Part shown: piece after piece, positions 24,181-36,306 of the stretch | Position numbering within the stretch: the stretch's first letter is position 1 | How the letters are laid out: every line of letters begins with the position of its first letter | Assembly: GCF_910591885.1 (NCBI RefSeq) | Contig: NC_063277.1 | Location: 18,433,664 to 18,497,663 of the forward strand | Source: Bombus terrestris | Taxonomy: Eukaryota > Arthropoda > Insecta > Hymenoptera > Apidae | DNA: 64,000 nt | Direction of reading: 5' to 3' | Made by a program: the position numbers and the translations under genes | Notes under the pieces: model-generated | Told to the model about the DNA's origin: nothing | The model's input: the letters and a program-made list of their open reading frames with translations, nothing else | Database searches by the model: none

Positions 24181-26189
24181 TCAAGTAACTTCATATACAT
24201 ACGTAAGTACATATAATAACGCAAAGTATACAGAATAAAAGAATCGAATACGTAATATAAACTTTGAAATAAATTCTTCGATATTTTAAAGAAGAAAACT
24301 TTAAGTATATCTAATTAAAATTGTACGATAATCTAAGTAATCTGCAATACCTGTCATGTGTGTGCGTGCGTGCGAGTGTGGTAAGAACGTACGAAGGAAA
24401 TAAATTGTTAGTTTTCTACGTATATTATAATTATAACCGTATTCGCCGCATAACGATGCCAGGATGTACATACGACGTCGAAGGTTCGAATCAAACTACT
24501 TCTTGTTTGCTTCTTCTTAATAATGTCCTTCACGTTCAAACGTTGCTGAGTAGAATCGGCGCTTCTGTGTACATTTCGCGGGTTTCGTTATAGTTTTTGC
24601 GACCGCTGTAATATTGACAATTTCCAACGACTTCGATATTCTATTCGAATTTAATAAACGAAATTAGATATAGAGCATGTTCTCACACGCATAAAGTAAA
24701 AAACTAATATGAACAAATAGACGACACCATGTTTTAGAATCGAAGAAACCGTAGATCGTACAGTTAAATATTATCTATTATTAAATATTTCTTTAGAATG
24801 TAGATTACAATTACGACATTCTAAGTCGTCGTATATCGTCAAGAATCGTCGTATATTCTTTACAACGCTACCAAGAAACTCGTATGGCTATCGTAGAAAA
24901 AGAGGTCACTTGTGACGTCTTGTGCAGCAAAGAATATGGCCTTGTGCTATGAAGTAATTTTTCGACGCAGAAACGCAACGTTTCTACGATCGGGTCGATA
25001 GAGTGCATCGACACGCGAATAAAATTAGTCCCTAGTTGTTTCGAAATCGCAATTATAAGAGTTAGAGTGAACGAAACGACAACGTGACGTCGCGTGTTCA
25101 CTCCGAACGTGCAAAATTTACCGCATAGAGTGAGGTCAAGTATGCGTGTGGGACGATATAAAAGAGTTTCGAATTTGTTTATTAAATTCACGGTGAATTC
25201 GGCCACATGCCTTTGAAGTTTGCTTCAGACGCATGAAACGCGGCCATATTTCAACTGTCTTTCCCCCAATTATTTTCAACTTCTCTTTTTTCTCCTAGAT
25301 AAACTTTTCGTTAACGGAGTCGTAAAAGTAAGACGATATTTACCATCTTATTTAAACTGTACCTACTTAAATGGGACGGAACGTGCATGACTTACGAAGA
25401 GATGGTCTCTCTGAAATACACGTTCGTCGCAAATTTGTTAAATATCTCAGAAAGTGCTTTAGAAGGATGATAAAGGAAACACGTGCGATTTACGCAAATA
25501 TTAAATATACTACGTGTTAATACTAATGTCGCTTTTGCAAAACTTTGAAGCGTTTCTGTGTGGGAAAATTCACTACTGGTTGCTGAAAAGATTATTATTT
25601 TCTTCTTTTTTCCTATTTTTTACTTATTTCTCTTATCTTATATATTCATGCTGTAATGAACTAACTTTTGTCATAAAAATTCCAACGAAAGTGGAACATT
25701 ATATAATTTTAATTTAAACGACTTGTACTACCAAGATACTAAACTTTCAAACTGGCAGTACGATCGTAAGATCCGACCACGATTCCTATAGCAACCTAAT
25801 CCTGATCAAATTCTGTACCAAGCCAGACATCGGAGTTGCTGGAGACTGTGGCAAACGTGGTTCGAAGCCAGAGCAACGCTGAAAAGTAACCCATTACCAA
25901 CAAAGCAGAGGGACGTGAAAGCAGCGGGAAATTTCTTGAGGAATCGTTCCGCGTTGACGCGTAAAAAATATTCTCGCGAAACGTGCAACGTTCCATGCAC
26001 ACGTGCGACAGTATAAGGAGTTTTACAGGCTGGTTTATTAGATTCACGGCCGACGAGAGAAAGGAGGGGCGCTCGAACAGCTAGGCAGAACGAAAAAGTT
26101 GCTTCGAATGGAACGAAGGAGCCGAGACACGTGAAATATGAATACGTTTCGGTTGATTTGTACCTCGCGTCTCGTATTTTGTCGTGTAT
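24181..26189. other. Noncoding, no gene seen
   Basis: AT-rich. A minus-strand frame at 25206-24868 (112 codons) and one at 26047-25796 (83 codons) have less biased composition than most but show no family signature, so I leave them uncalled. Confidence 0.45.
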
Positions 26190-26400
26190 TCGAGCGGAGG
26201 CGGCGGGAACTCGTCACGTACCGTTGCAGCCGAAACGTGCCTCAATTCTCACTCACGACTCACGAACAACGCGTCGCGCAAGCAACGCCGGCGACGCCGA
26301 TGACGACGACGACGCCGGTCTCCATGGCTCGCTACTACGCTTCTTCTTCCAAACTTGCCGGGGAACGTTTAACAATCGGCGGCTGCGGTGCATGGAAATA
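26190..26400. other. Local GC- and CpG-rich patch
   Basis: This is richer in CG than its surroundings and contains a GACGAC-type run near 26285-26315. Open frames exist on both strands, all without a domain. It could be a regulatory patch; no direct support. Confidence 0.35.
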
Positions 26401-29400
26401 AAACCGCTTTCACGCGTGTCCTTCGTTTCTTTAGTTATTCTTCGAAGTATCTCTGAGTTATTATAAAAACCATATACACACGCTGTTAGCAAATAATGCG
26501 CGATCTACGTAACAAAGAGGCTAAGTAGTTAGATCATTTTCGTTTAACTCAGCGGTAGAATATTTTCAAGAACAAGAGCATTTTTATCCCTAAGAAATTC
26601 ATCGATAGGCTGTTTACGCTATCAGACGTATTTACAATAAGTTTCCTTTGATGCTGATGCCTAAATCAGAATTCTTTTCTATATAGTAACCGCATTAAAA
26701 AAAAAAAAAAAAAAGAGAAGAAGAAAAGAAAACACCGTACTTAAGACGTATTAAAGGAAATATAAGAAAAAGTAAAAACAGAGAAGAAAGCGAAGAAAGA
26801 GAAGCCAGAAGCTTTCTGCGCTTAGAGGAACAGGGAGTCACGTAGTATTGCAGCCAGAACGTGCTTCAATCTTCGACAGAAGTACGCATTGCCGTTTCGT
26901 TCAAAGTTCCTGGAGAATTTTAACAACTACCGACTATCGCGCAAAGTTTTCATAGAAAATAAAAACATCGAACTGGAGCATATCCCGAATTCCCTGTCTA
27001 CTTACGATCAAATCATAACGAGCAATTTCCACGACCATTGAAACACGACAGATCGAAACCTCGACGCCATGGACGAACGAGCGCGGGAAATTTGAATTGC
27101 AAAAATTTAATTACTCGTTCGCGAGGACAAAGACGAACCCGTCTGACGACGCCAGGAGAAAAGAGGGACGAACTTTTCTTTTTCTTCGTCCCCCTTTTTT
27201 TCTTTCTCCTTCGAAGGGACGAGAAGAGTCACGTAGAACACGCGTGCTTCGATTCTCGACGGAACAACGGAAGAGAGAATTCTCAAGTACGCTTCCCACT
27301 TTGAAAGTTGCTCGGCCGCGCCACCTTGTCCTTTTTCCAACTGCATTAAGAGGCCTTTCTTTACCCTCCACGAGCGTCAAGAGTAGTTCCTTAAACGCTG
27401 TACGACACCGATGAAAAATAAAGTTATTTGCGAGCCGTTGCTTTCGCGATATGCGCTGCTGCTCGCTTCAACTTCGCTTTTCTTCCGTTTCGCGGACGTA
27501 GCTTTTGCTTCGCAGGGAATCGAGTGTTCATTCGCCAGAATTGTTTATGTTTTTCGTCGATGTAGCGATTTTTTTATATCGGACAAGAATTTCCTCTTTT
27601 AACGAAAGATAGAAAAGTCTAATTTTAATAACGCTCTCTTTTCTAAATCGTTTCGTTTAGTCGCAAAATCCATCTGACCTCTCCTCGAGTGTTGATAATT
27701 TATCGAATTAAACAAACAAGAGACAAAAAGCCGAATTTAATCACTCGATATTCGTCCCGCGATCATCGGTGTTGCTTTTTATCTCTGGCCACGTATTTCA
27801 AGCGAGACGAAACGAGAATTTTCTGGCAATTAACGGCATGATCGGCGCGCACCTTCGGTAGAAGTATCGCGAAAATTTCGCTGGATCGGTGAGAACCGTT
27901 TTTCCACGATAATTGTAATGGATCACCGAGCAAAATGCCATTACAGTAATTCCCGTCTACCCGACCGACGACGCGACGTCACGCCCTATATTCCGACTAT
28001 AATACGATCGACGGAATGGAAAAATATAAATTCACCGGGATCGGAGGCGTACAGAGTGGGCTATGAAAAACAGACGAGCGAAAAGAAGTAAAAAAAAAAA
28101 AAAAAAGACGAAACAGAGAGGTGGAAAAGAGAGAAAAATAATTTCAATTGGAGGGCGATCGTTCACGCGAGCCACTCGAATCGATGTACCACGGCTTCCC
28201 GTCGCTCGCACCTACTTTTAATAGAAATAACATGGCCAATTGATCAAACAGTAACCGATCAGCCGTGATACCGCGTGCAACAACGGTGTGGATGAAAAGA
28301 AGAGAGCGAGAGGAGAAAAAACTGTACCTGATTGCGAGGGTAGAGAATACGGGAAACAGAGATCATCGCTCATCGAGATATCGTTCACGGCTGTGGTCGC
28401 AACAGCGAGTCTAATGGAAGAGAACGGGAACAAAACGCGAACCGCGAACAATGCAGCGGAAAAAAGAGTGCTTTTTCGCATCGAAAGGGGTCGGTGGGAT
28501 CGATAGACGCATCAGAGAACCTGGTGTTTCGCGGGACACTGTAGTTTTTCTTACTTTCGACCTCCTTCGTATTCGACCGAGGAATATTTGACTTTTGTAA
28601 ATGGAATACGATAATTTTATAAATGGAGCGACGAATAGTCGAGCACAGCTGACTTTCTTTTAGCAATTTTTAATCGAAGCGTAGATTAATCGCTGTTTGT
28701 GAGCGAGCATACTCGTGGATGAATTATTTAATGATTAAAGATACCGACACGCTGATTTAAGGATAAACGATGACTAGCGATGTCACGATAAATAACTATG
28801 AGAGTACCGCTATCTCTATCAGTTACACACGCAAATCTCACTAAACTTAGCATCGGAAGAAGCAAATTACCAAACACAGGCATAGACGCGATCTCGTCTG
28901 TCGGCCAAAAATTACCACGTTTAAGCTAGCGTTCGATTCAACGCCAGCAGTGAACATAAATCAATCGCAAGCGATTCGCCAAATTACGCGCGTCAATGCA
29001 TCGCGGCCTATAAATTCAAGATCGATTGCGATATGAATCCGCAGCCAAGCGACGTGACAAAAAAGAAAAGAATTCGAACAAAAGACTTTCTAACACACAA
29101 CAGAAGGGGAAAAAACAAACGTTTGCTCGTATTACTCTACCTACAGAAATATATGTATATATATACACATGTATAGAGGAGAAACACGCGCGACAAGAAA
29201 GACCAGCAGTGGGGGAATGGAGTTTGCGATGGTGGTACGGGCGGAACTAATCAAGAGGCAACAAATAAACGTCGGGCTATGAAAAATACCGATACAAAAT
29301 GCGTGAAGCGTAAACGGAAGCGCGTTTTATAATGACGGCGTTGGTGGCGTGCGTGCGGTTTGAACGCTAGCAAATTGTGCTGGTTAAAAAAAAAAAAAGA

Positions 29401-31190
29401 TCAACAAACCGAGGAAGTGGGAAGACGAAAAGCGGAGGATGGAGCGAAAGAAGAGAAACAGAGAGGAAAAACGGCGATGCAATTGGTAGTGGGAGAGGTT
29501 GTATGTTCGTGGGTCGAGCGAAAAATCAACTTTTCCGTATCGAACGAGCCAGACTCGAATCGTTCACGCACGATTTTTTTCCAATTGTTGCGTCGCCTGC
29601 TCCTCCACCCCCTATACGTTATGCAAACACGTGGCGCGTGCTATCTAGCCGCGTTTAAAATCGCCGTGTCCCGTGACTTAATTTTTGAAAATTAGATGGT
29701 CGATTCTTCGGATTGAAGTATCGGAACAGAAGATTCGATAGTCATTACAATTAATAGCATCGATAAAGTCTAAGCTGTATAAAGCTATGGGAATTTTAAG
29801 ATTAATATCGAACACTGCGAATTTTACCACCCTCGTCCACTTTTCTTTTCACCTACGTAAGAACAGCAAAGACAGTTGGCAGGTTGACCTCCGTAAAGCG
29901 GCGAAGAATTCAACCGTTATAGAATCAATATTGTGCAAACCTATCAGTACCACCACCACCTACTTCTCTCTATTTTTCTCTTTTTTTTTTATCTATCATC
30001 CATCCTTTCGTTCTCCCTTTTTGTCTTTCTTCCGTCCACCCTGCTTTCTTCTCCCTTTTCTCTCGCTCCACTCTTGTTTGCGCTCGCTTTCTCCGTTTGC
30101 GTCGCCTGTCCAACGGAGTTCTCGATATGACGCCGCTGAAAAGTATTGTCTACTCGTCGAGCTATCGATCCGTGTGTAAATATTGGACGCGAGAGAGGAA
30201 GTGGGAAAAAGCGAGGGACGCGACGCGGTTAGGCGAAAGCACGGAAAAGAAGGCTGCGAGAGAGGGTGGTTGAACGGGGATGGATCGTCCTCGTTACGGA
30301 AACTCGGCTTTCGTATAGTCTTTCGAATGCAGATGGATTTAATGGAGTGGCAGTCTCGCTACGCTTCCGCTTCAGCCCCAAGCTGAACCAGGAAGAAGAC
30401 TCTTAGGATCAATTAAAGGAAATCTCTTTGGTATCACGGGACGCTTCTATCGATTACCGTGTTTAAGCATCGGTGAAATCGTTAGCAGTACTAGAAACAC
30501 TTCGTCAGAGCATTCCTATGTAACTCTTTTCTCAAGCGTTCCACTTTCGAACTGCATTCGAGTTGTTTGTCTTCTCTGCAGGATGTTTCTAAATCTTCGC
30601 TTCTAGAGTGGAACGTGACGTGCTCGACTACGAGCCGAGAGAATCATTTTTAACCGTCACCCACGCTGGACGACGAACCGTGAAATAGAGCCAATTAATC
30701 ATCTTCGCTTCTGGACAATTCGACCGCGTGCAACTCTAAAAATCTCGTAAATAGCTTATTGTAAAATTTCTTTGTAGTCCTCTGTTTTATCTATTCCAGC
30801 GTGTAGCTTGTAATCGTTGCATAGCGCGACCGCGTATGTTACAAAATAAATAAAAGATGGCGTCCGTAGGTGGCCACAAGAATTCGAGGGTTAAAATGAA
30901 AGTCGATGACAGTGATAAGACAAAGATGCGTTGCTTTCTCCGAAAAAATACGTATACATGCGCAGAGATACCTGGTGAATATAGAAGAGGAAAATGGAGA
31001 GACGCGGCATTTCGGCTTCGTTTCATACTTTATGTCGGGGAAGAAGCTACGCTACGCTGTTGGCTGGCTAGCGGGAACGGAGAACGAGCCAAGCTGAATT
31101 ACAACCCCTTGCGAGATACCGCAAAATTCGCGTTCAAGATTAAACGGGCGTAACTCGTTCTAGCCTGCAGCATTTAACAAGCTGGCCCTT
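26401..31190. other. Noncoding, no gene seen
   Basis: Includes A-runs at 26697-26714 (18 A, followed by a purine tract to about 26820), 28090-28106 (17 A) and 29388-29399. A pyrimidine-rich tract lies at 29950-30080. The open frames across these tracts are Lys/Glu- or Phe/Leu/Ser-rich artefacts. No domain is seen anywhere. Confidence 0.45.
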
Positions 31191-31233
31191 TGCGGTGTCG
31201 GGCCGCCGCCGTGGCGCCGCGCCGTTGCCGGCC
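31191..31233. other. Very GC-rich block (about 86% GC)
   Basis: 37 of 43 bases are G or C, with repeated GCCGCC, GGCGCC and GCCG words. This stands out sharply from the AT-rich flanks. No frame or RNA is recognised. It may be a CpG-rich regulatory core. Confidence 0.5.
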
Positions 31234-34200
31234 ATGGTGTTGCGAACGTTAGCCGTTTCTTCTTTCCATATTTACGTACGTCACCCGAGCCGCCTTCTTC
31301 GAGTTCCCGAGGGTGTTGCGTGAAACTTCATTTTTAGCGAGATAATGATAAGAAAGGAACGGGACTAGCAGGTCGCGTAATAAACGCGTAATATTTTCAA
31401 AAGGATCTTTGCTTCGGTCGCTTTAGGATCACAAAATACTCTATCGTTGCTTTGATTTGCCATTCGCTTAAAATAACTAAGAATTTCACAAAAATATGAC
31501 CAATGTGTAAAAAAATATGTCCATTTGTTTGGCGTTGATACAAACCCATAAATAAAGAAATAAAGAAACGTAAAGAAAAGATAAAGCGAGACACGATCGC
31601 CCTTCGTCCATTTTCGCGCTTGTGGAACGAATTTAGAGGATGGAGCAACAAATCTATCGGCGCCATCATGAGAAAATAACGCGCGGTAAAGCAGGTAAAC
31701 TCGGCTAATTTATATATACCGTCTCATTCAGGGCCGAGACCGCGTTCAGTGGCTGCGCGGGGCGAAACGAAGAGAAAATAGGGGTGTGGGCGTAGAGAAA
31801 GAGAGGGTTGGGTGTGCAGTTAATCTTCCCGGTCCACTAGACGGTAGGAGAATCCGGCAATTAGTTCGTATCCAGTGCATTGTCTTGCCTCGTGTTCTCT
31901 CCTTCTCCCTTTCTCCTCTCCACCTCTCACGTTCTCTCTCTTTTCCACTCGTATCCCTTCTAATACTTCATACAGCCTCTTCCGGTCGAAATCTCGTGAC
32001 TCTATGTAACGCAAAAGATAACGTCGTATTAACTGTATGTAATTAACAGGTAGCTCCCTATTGTTGGCTGCAGTTGGCTGTGTTCCTGTATCATATAGCC
32101 GGCTTTTTAGAGTGGAACCTATTGGATATATGTGTCTCGCGGCATTATCGCCAACGACGACCAAAAAGTTATCAAACTCGTATTGGTCAAGCGTGTAAGA
32201 GAAACGTTGGAAGTCTTTATAATACGACTTTGTGCAATGCCAGATACGCGACAAAGGTGTAATTTTCTCTCCGTCTTTTCCACGCCAATTACAAAAAAAA
32301 AAAAAGAAAAAGAAAAATACTAGCGAATAATATCGTGCGTACCCTATGCATATATCCATTGTCGCGATTCCGTAAGGGTCAAATTTTCAATTTCGATAGA
32401 AAAGCATTTATCACGACGATCGTTGATTTTCGTAAAAAGCGTACAATTTCACCGGTGTGGTGCGGAGAAAGAACGACAAACCACGAACTTATTCCAGGCG
32501 CGTCATATAAAATATTCAAGATGAGCAGCAGTAACGCAACCGCGAGTTCTTGCATAAAATAACCCCCAATATCATGCTACCGTGCCGTTCTTACGACTGT
32601 GCAAACACTGGACCACCTTCTTCGTCTTTCTCTCGTACTACGTCTGGCTCAACCGTGAAAGATGATAGCGGTGAGAACGGAATGCCATTAGCATTTCTCA
32701 TTTCTGCTTTTTGCCATCCCTTATCTATCGTCAGCCGGCGTCCCCTCGGTTCACCGTCATCCGCGTCCTCGTTCGCCACGGCACGTTCGAAATGGAAAAT
32801 TTGCCGAAAAAAAAAGGAACTCCGCGTCCTGTGATCTAATATTTGGCCACGCGACAGGAATTAACGATGGCGCGAAATATTCTCTTGCCCTTTCTTTAAA
32901 TAAAATATAGGTTTCTTCTTTCGTACGTCTCGTCGTTCTCTTTCGTCCAAAAGTTTGATACGAAATTAGAGAGAAGCATCGTAAGTTTGATCGTCGATTT
33001 TGATCATCCTTATTATCAAAGACGTCACGTTTAATACTTTTGTAAAAGAATTTCGGAAAGAAATTTGTCACGCGATATACAAATAGCTATAGCTAACTTA
33101 TTAAAAACAACTAATAACTATAGCTCAAGAAGAAGTCTCGAGAACCAGCTAAATTAGCGAACTAGCGAAATCCCAGTTCGAATTTACTTATTCGCCGTTC
33201 TATTTAATTAATGTAAATAATTTGCTTGGAAATTCCTTCCTCTTAAGCCTGGCATTCGAAAATGGTCGGCATCCACAGATATAAGAAAATTTTGCGGGTG
33301 ACTTTAATCGTGCTTGGAAATTTCCCAGGAGCAACGGGGAAGTTTTGAAGCGAAGTAACGCGAGAATCATCGAGTTAACCCAGAGATTCTCAACTAGGAT
33401 TTCGCGATTCTCTCGACTACCGTGCCGTGAAATACCGGGATCGTTTGATTATTTATGTAATTAAGATTCCGTTCGTTTACGCTCGATAACTTTCAACCAA
33501 TGATAATTGCAAGCTAAAAAAGAAGTAACAAAGATTTCAAGTAAAAACGTAGAATAACTTAGTTAAAAGATTTAATTAAACGTAAAGTATTTGCGCAAAT
33601 TGGGAGCATGCCCTAAAGACATAACGGGATGCGATTGCGCGTATTACCTGAAAGGCGTGTAACGAAATACATAATGCAGAGAAAAAACAAACCTTTATCC
33701 ATGTACTTTACAAAAAATCACAAGAAATCTTCAAAAATATAAGATTGCGAATCTATGAAATTCTTACGCAAAATTACAAATTGATCATTCGGGCCATTCG
33801 TTTATGTAGCATCAATCTGCCATCATTTGGTACATTCCGCTAAAATTCATCGATGTATTCAAACACGAGTACGTACTCGTATCAAAAGTTTTCTTTCGAC
33901 GTGACTGTATTTAAAAAAAACTCGTACGTTCTACGTTTCATTGCCAACTTCGATGGTGAATCGCGAGCGCACGACGAATGGAAAAGACTGAGAACCAACT
34001 TGACCAAAATCCTTTCGTCGAGAATCGAATATTCCGGGCAACTTTTTAATTGGAAGCGAGAGACGAACGGCGAGTTATCGGCACGGATTCGCCGCAATTT
34101 CACCCGAGATTCCCAAAGATTAAAACTGACGTTCTTCGACGAACGGACGCAAATGCAGATACGCTTTCAACCTCTTCTCCTGGTGGAAACATCCACAGCC

Positions 34201-35080
34201 AGCCAGAGGGAAATTTCGTTTCTGTATCGCCCAAGTAGTCGGAGGCTGTAAGACGAGTCTCTCCTGGAATTATTCATTACGCTCCTCGCCCCTCGTTCTC
34301 GTAGCCCCCGCTTCGTTCGCGGTACTTTTCGTCCCCATCGTCGTTTCCCTTTTGCCCATTTCGCGACGCTCACTTTTCAACTTCATCCGTAAACCCGCCG
34401 CGGCTGCTGAAAGTTACATCGATCGACTTGCAAGAGGTTGGTTTCCTGGCAAAAATTGAATAGTTGAAAATTTATTTAAAAATCCGGTCACGAACTTCGT
34501 AGGAACTTACAGCTCTACCATTTCGTCTTCCTTTTTCTCGTTTTTCCTATTTTCTCCGCTTGTAGTTTCTCCGTTTTCCCGAATCACGGGAAACCAACCA
34601 CGAATCGAATATCTCTGAATAACAAACAGAGGACCGCGATAAACGAGCAGAAATTACGACGAGTGGTGACGTTCCGCCAGGGAATTGTAGAGGATCCTGT
34701 TGATTTCTGCTGACAACGAAAATGTTGACAACTGACTTTTGTGACTACAGCATCGCTGACGTAAAATCTTCCTGGATATTATCGTCGACGTAAAATTACG
34801 TAAATACGCGTCAATGAAATTATCGTGATCACTAGTTAATCCTATTCATTTCACTATGAAATACTTCCAAATTATGAGATCTAATAAATCGCTTGTTCGA
34901 TTGTCGATTCAAGGGTAGAGCGATTAAAGCGAAAACGATAGACTACCGAAACGAAGTACTCCATCAGCTAAATACACCGCGTAAACGATTGAAATACAAA
35001 CAGAAGCAACATTGTGAGCAGGCCGTTCGGATTCAACTAACAATTTGTGCGCAGGGAGCTAACGTGCTTCAACATTGTTC
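31234..35080. other. Noncoding, no gene seen
   Basis: Contains an A-run at 32293-32305. The largest frame is minus strand 32359-31820 (179 codons). It begins with a Phe run encoded by that A-run and ends in a Glu/Arg-rich segment opposite a CT-rich tract, so I treat it as chance. 33060-33850 is AT-rich. A weak minus-strand acceptor-donor junction (TTTCAG then GTAATA) lies at about 33650. Confidence 0.45.
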
Positions 35081-35140
35081 GGCATTTTGAAACCATTTGA
35101 AACCATTTGAAACCATTTGAAGCCATTGTAATCCATTCGT
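35081..35140. repeat. 10-bp tandem repeat, about six units
   Basis: Exact units AACCATTTGA start at 35091, 35101 and 35111. Flanking variants GGCATTTTGA (35081), AGCCATTGTA (35121) and ATCCATTCGT (35131) keep the same 10-base register. The period is close to one DNA helical turn, so every unit faces the same side of the helix. Confidence 0.85.
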
Positions 35141-36284
35141 ATCAAAATCAAAAGCTTTGAAAATTGAAAGTGCATTACAAGCGTATATCACGCTCGATTG
35201 ACCATTAGAGTACAAAGTTACTACACCAATAATGTACACGCTTTGTTATCATTATAACTCGAATCGCTCGTAACTCGTTCTTTTTTATTAAGAACGCAAA
35301 CGATTAACTGAAACGCGAACATTAGAAAAACAGTGGAATTACAACGATTCTCAATTCTCTTTCCTTCTCTTCTTACTCCGTTTTTTATCGTCTATTGCGC
35401 GTCGATTGTTATTCAATGCAAATCGATGTTGTTCTCAGAGATGATCAATTATCTATAGAAATCAGAGATAAAGCAACGATATAACTGCTATACCTTCCAC
35501 GACTATACCTTAAAGACACGGCACATACATTTTCTTCGCTGATCGAACCGGTTACATCTGCAAATCAGTTATCTACTTGTACGGATCTGAGGAGATTCTC
35601 TCGATCCTGCACGATTCCATTGGCCAATTTTCCAGCTTAGTGTAGTATCTATTTGGCCTATCATCTCGATAAATCCGCTTAATTAATCGGCTAAACAGTC
35701 ATCGTATCGAAACCCATTACCCAATGCCTCTGTTAAGGTCTCGGCACGGTCTACTAATTTCTAAACGAAGAGCTCCATCAATTAGTAACATCAGAAGGAA
35801 CAATCCAATAAGAAGGAACGGGAATAGAGAGGCAACGAGCCGTGCGAGTCCTTCCGGTCCGATCTATCGCAACATCAAGCTAATCGAAGTTACGTCGCGG
35901 ACTGTCGATCGTTTGTTCGCCAGGCTAACAACCTGCATCCATTAACGCTAAAGCGATAGCTGTCGGGGGTGGAAAACTATGGAGACGCGAGGAAGCCGGA
36001 CCGACCGGGAAAGGGGCATCGATGATGGCAAGGTCGACCAGCTATGTATAGAATCAACATCGTCGACGCGGTATTATGGAGGGCAAACAAAATATCGTGG
36101 CGTAACGGGACATGGAATACTGTGCTCAGGGTCCCGAAGTAGGAAAACTCGACCGAGTGCTCGAGCAAACAATGACGGCGAGGCCAGTATTGTTCTCCAA
36201 GTAATTGAATCCAGCCTACCATCCGATGCTAGCTCCACTCGCTCGCTTCTTCTTCACCTGTTTGCTTCACCTGTCCCTTTCTTT
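35141..36284. other. Noncoding, no gene seen
   Basis: Mixed sequence with short frames on both strands and no recognisable domain. Confidence 0.5.
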
Positions 36285-36306
36285 CCATCCATCCATCCAT
36301 CCATCC
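36285..36306. repeat. (CATC)n microsatellite
   Basis: Five CATC units inside a longer pyrimidine-rich stretch (36235-36400). Confidence 0.9.

Noticed and set aside
24483..24493. Plus-strand GGTTCGAATC, like a tRNA B box (also at 62889)
   Set aside because: No A box at the right distance and no cloverleaf at either site.
31820..32359. Minus-strand 179-codon frame, one of the longest in the window
   Set aside because: Its start is a Phe run encoded by an A-run, its end is a Glu/Arg-rich stretch opposite a CT tract, and it has no domain.
33644..33660. Third minus-strand TTTCAG/GTAATA junction (a similar one is near 14167)
   Set aside because: The donor GTAATA is weak and the pyrimidine tract is short, so this is expected by chance at this frequency.
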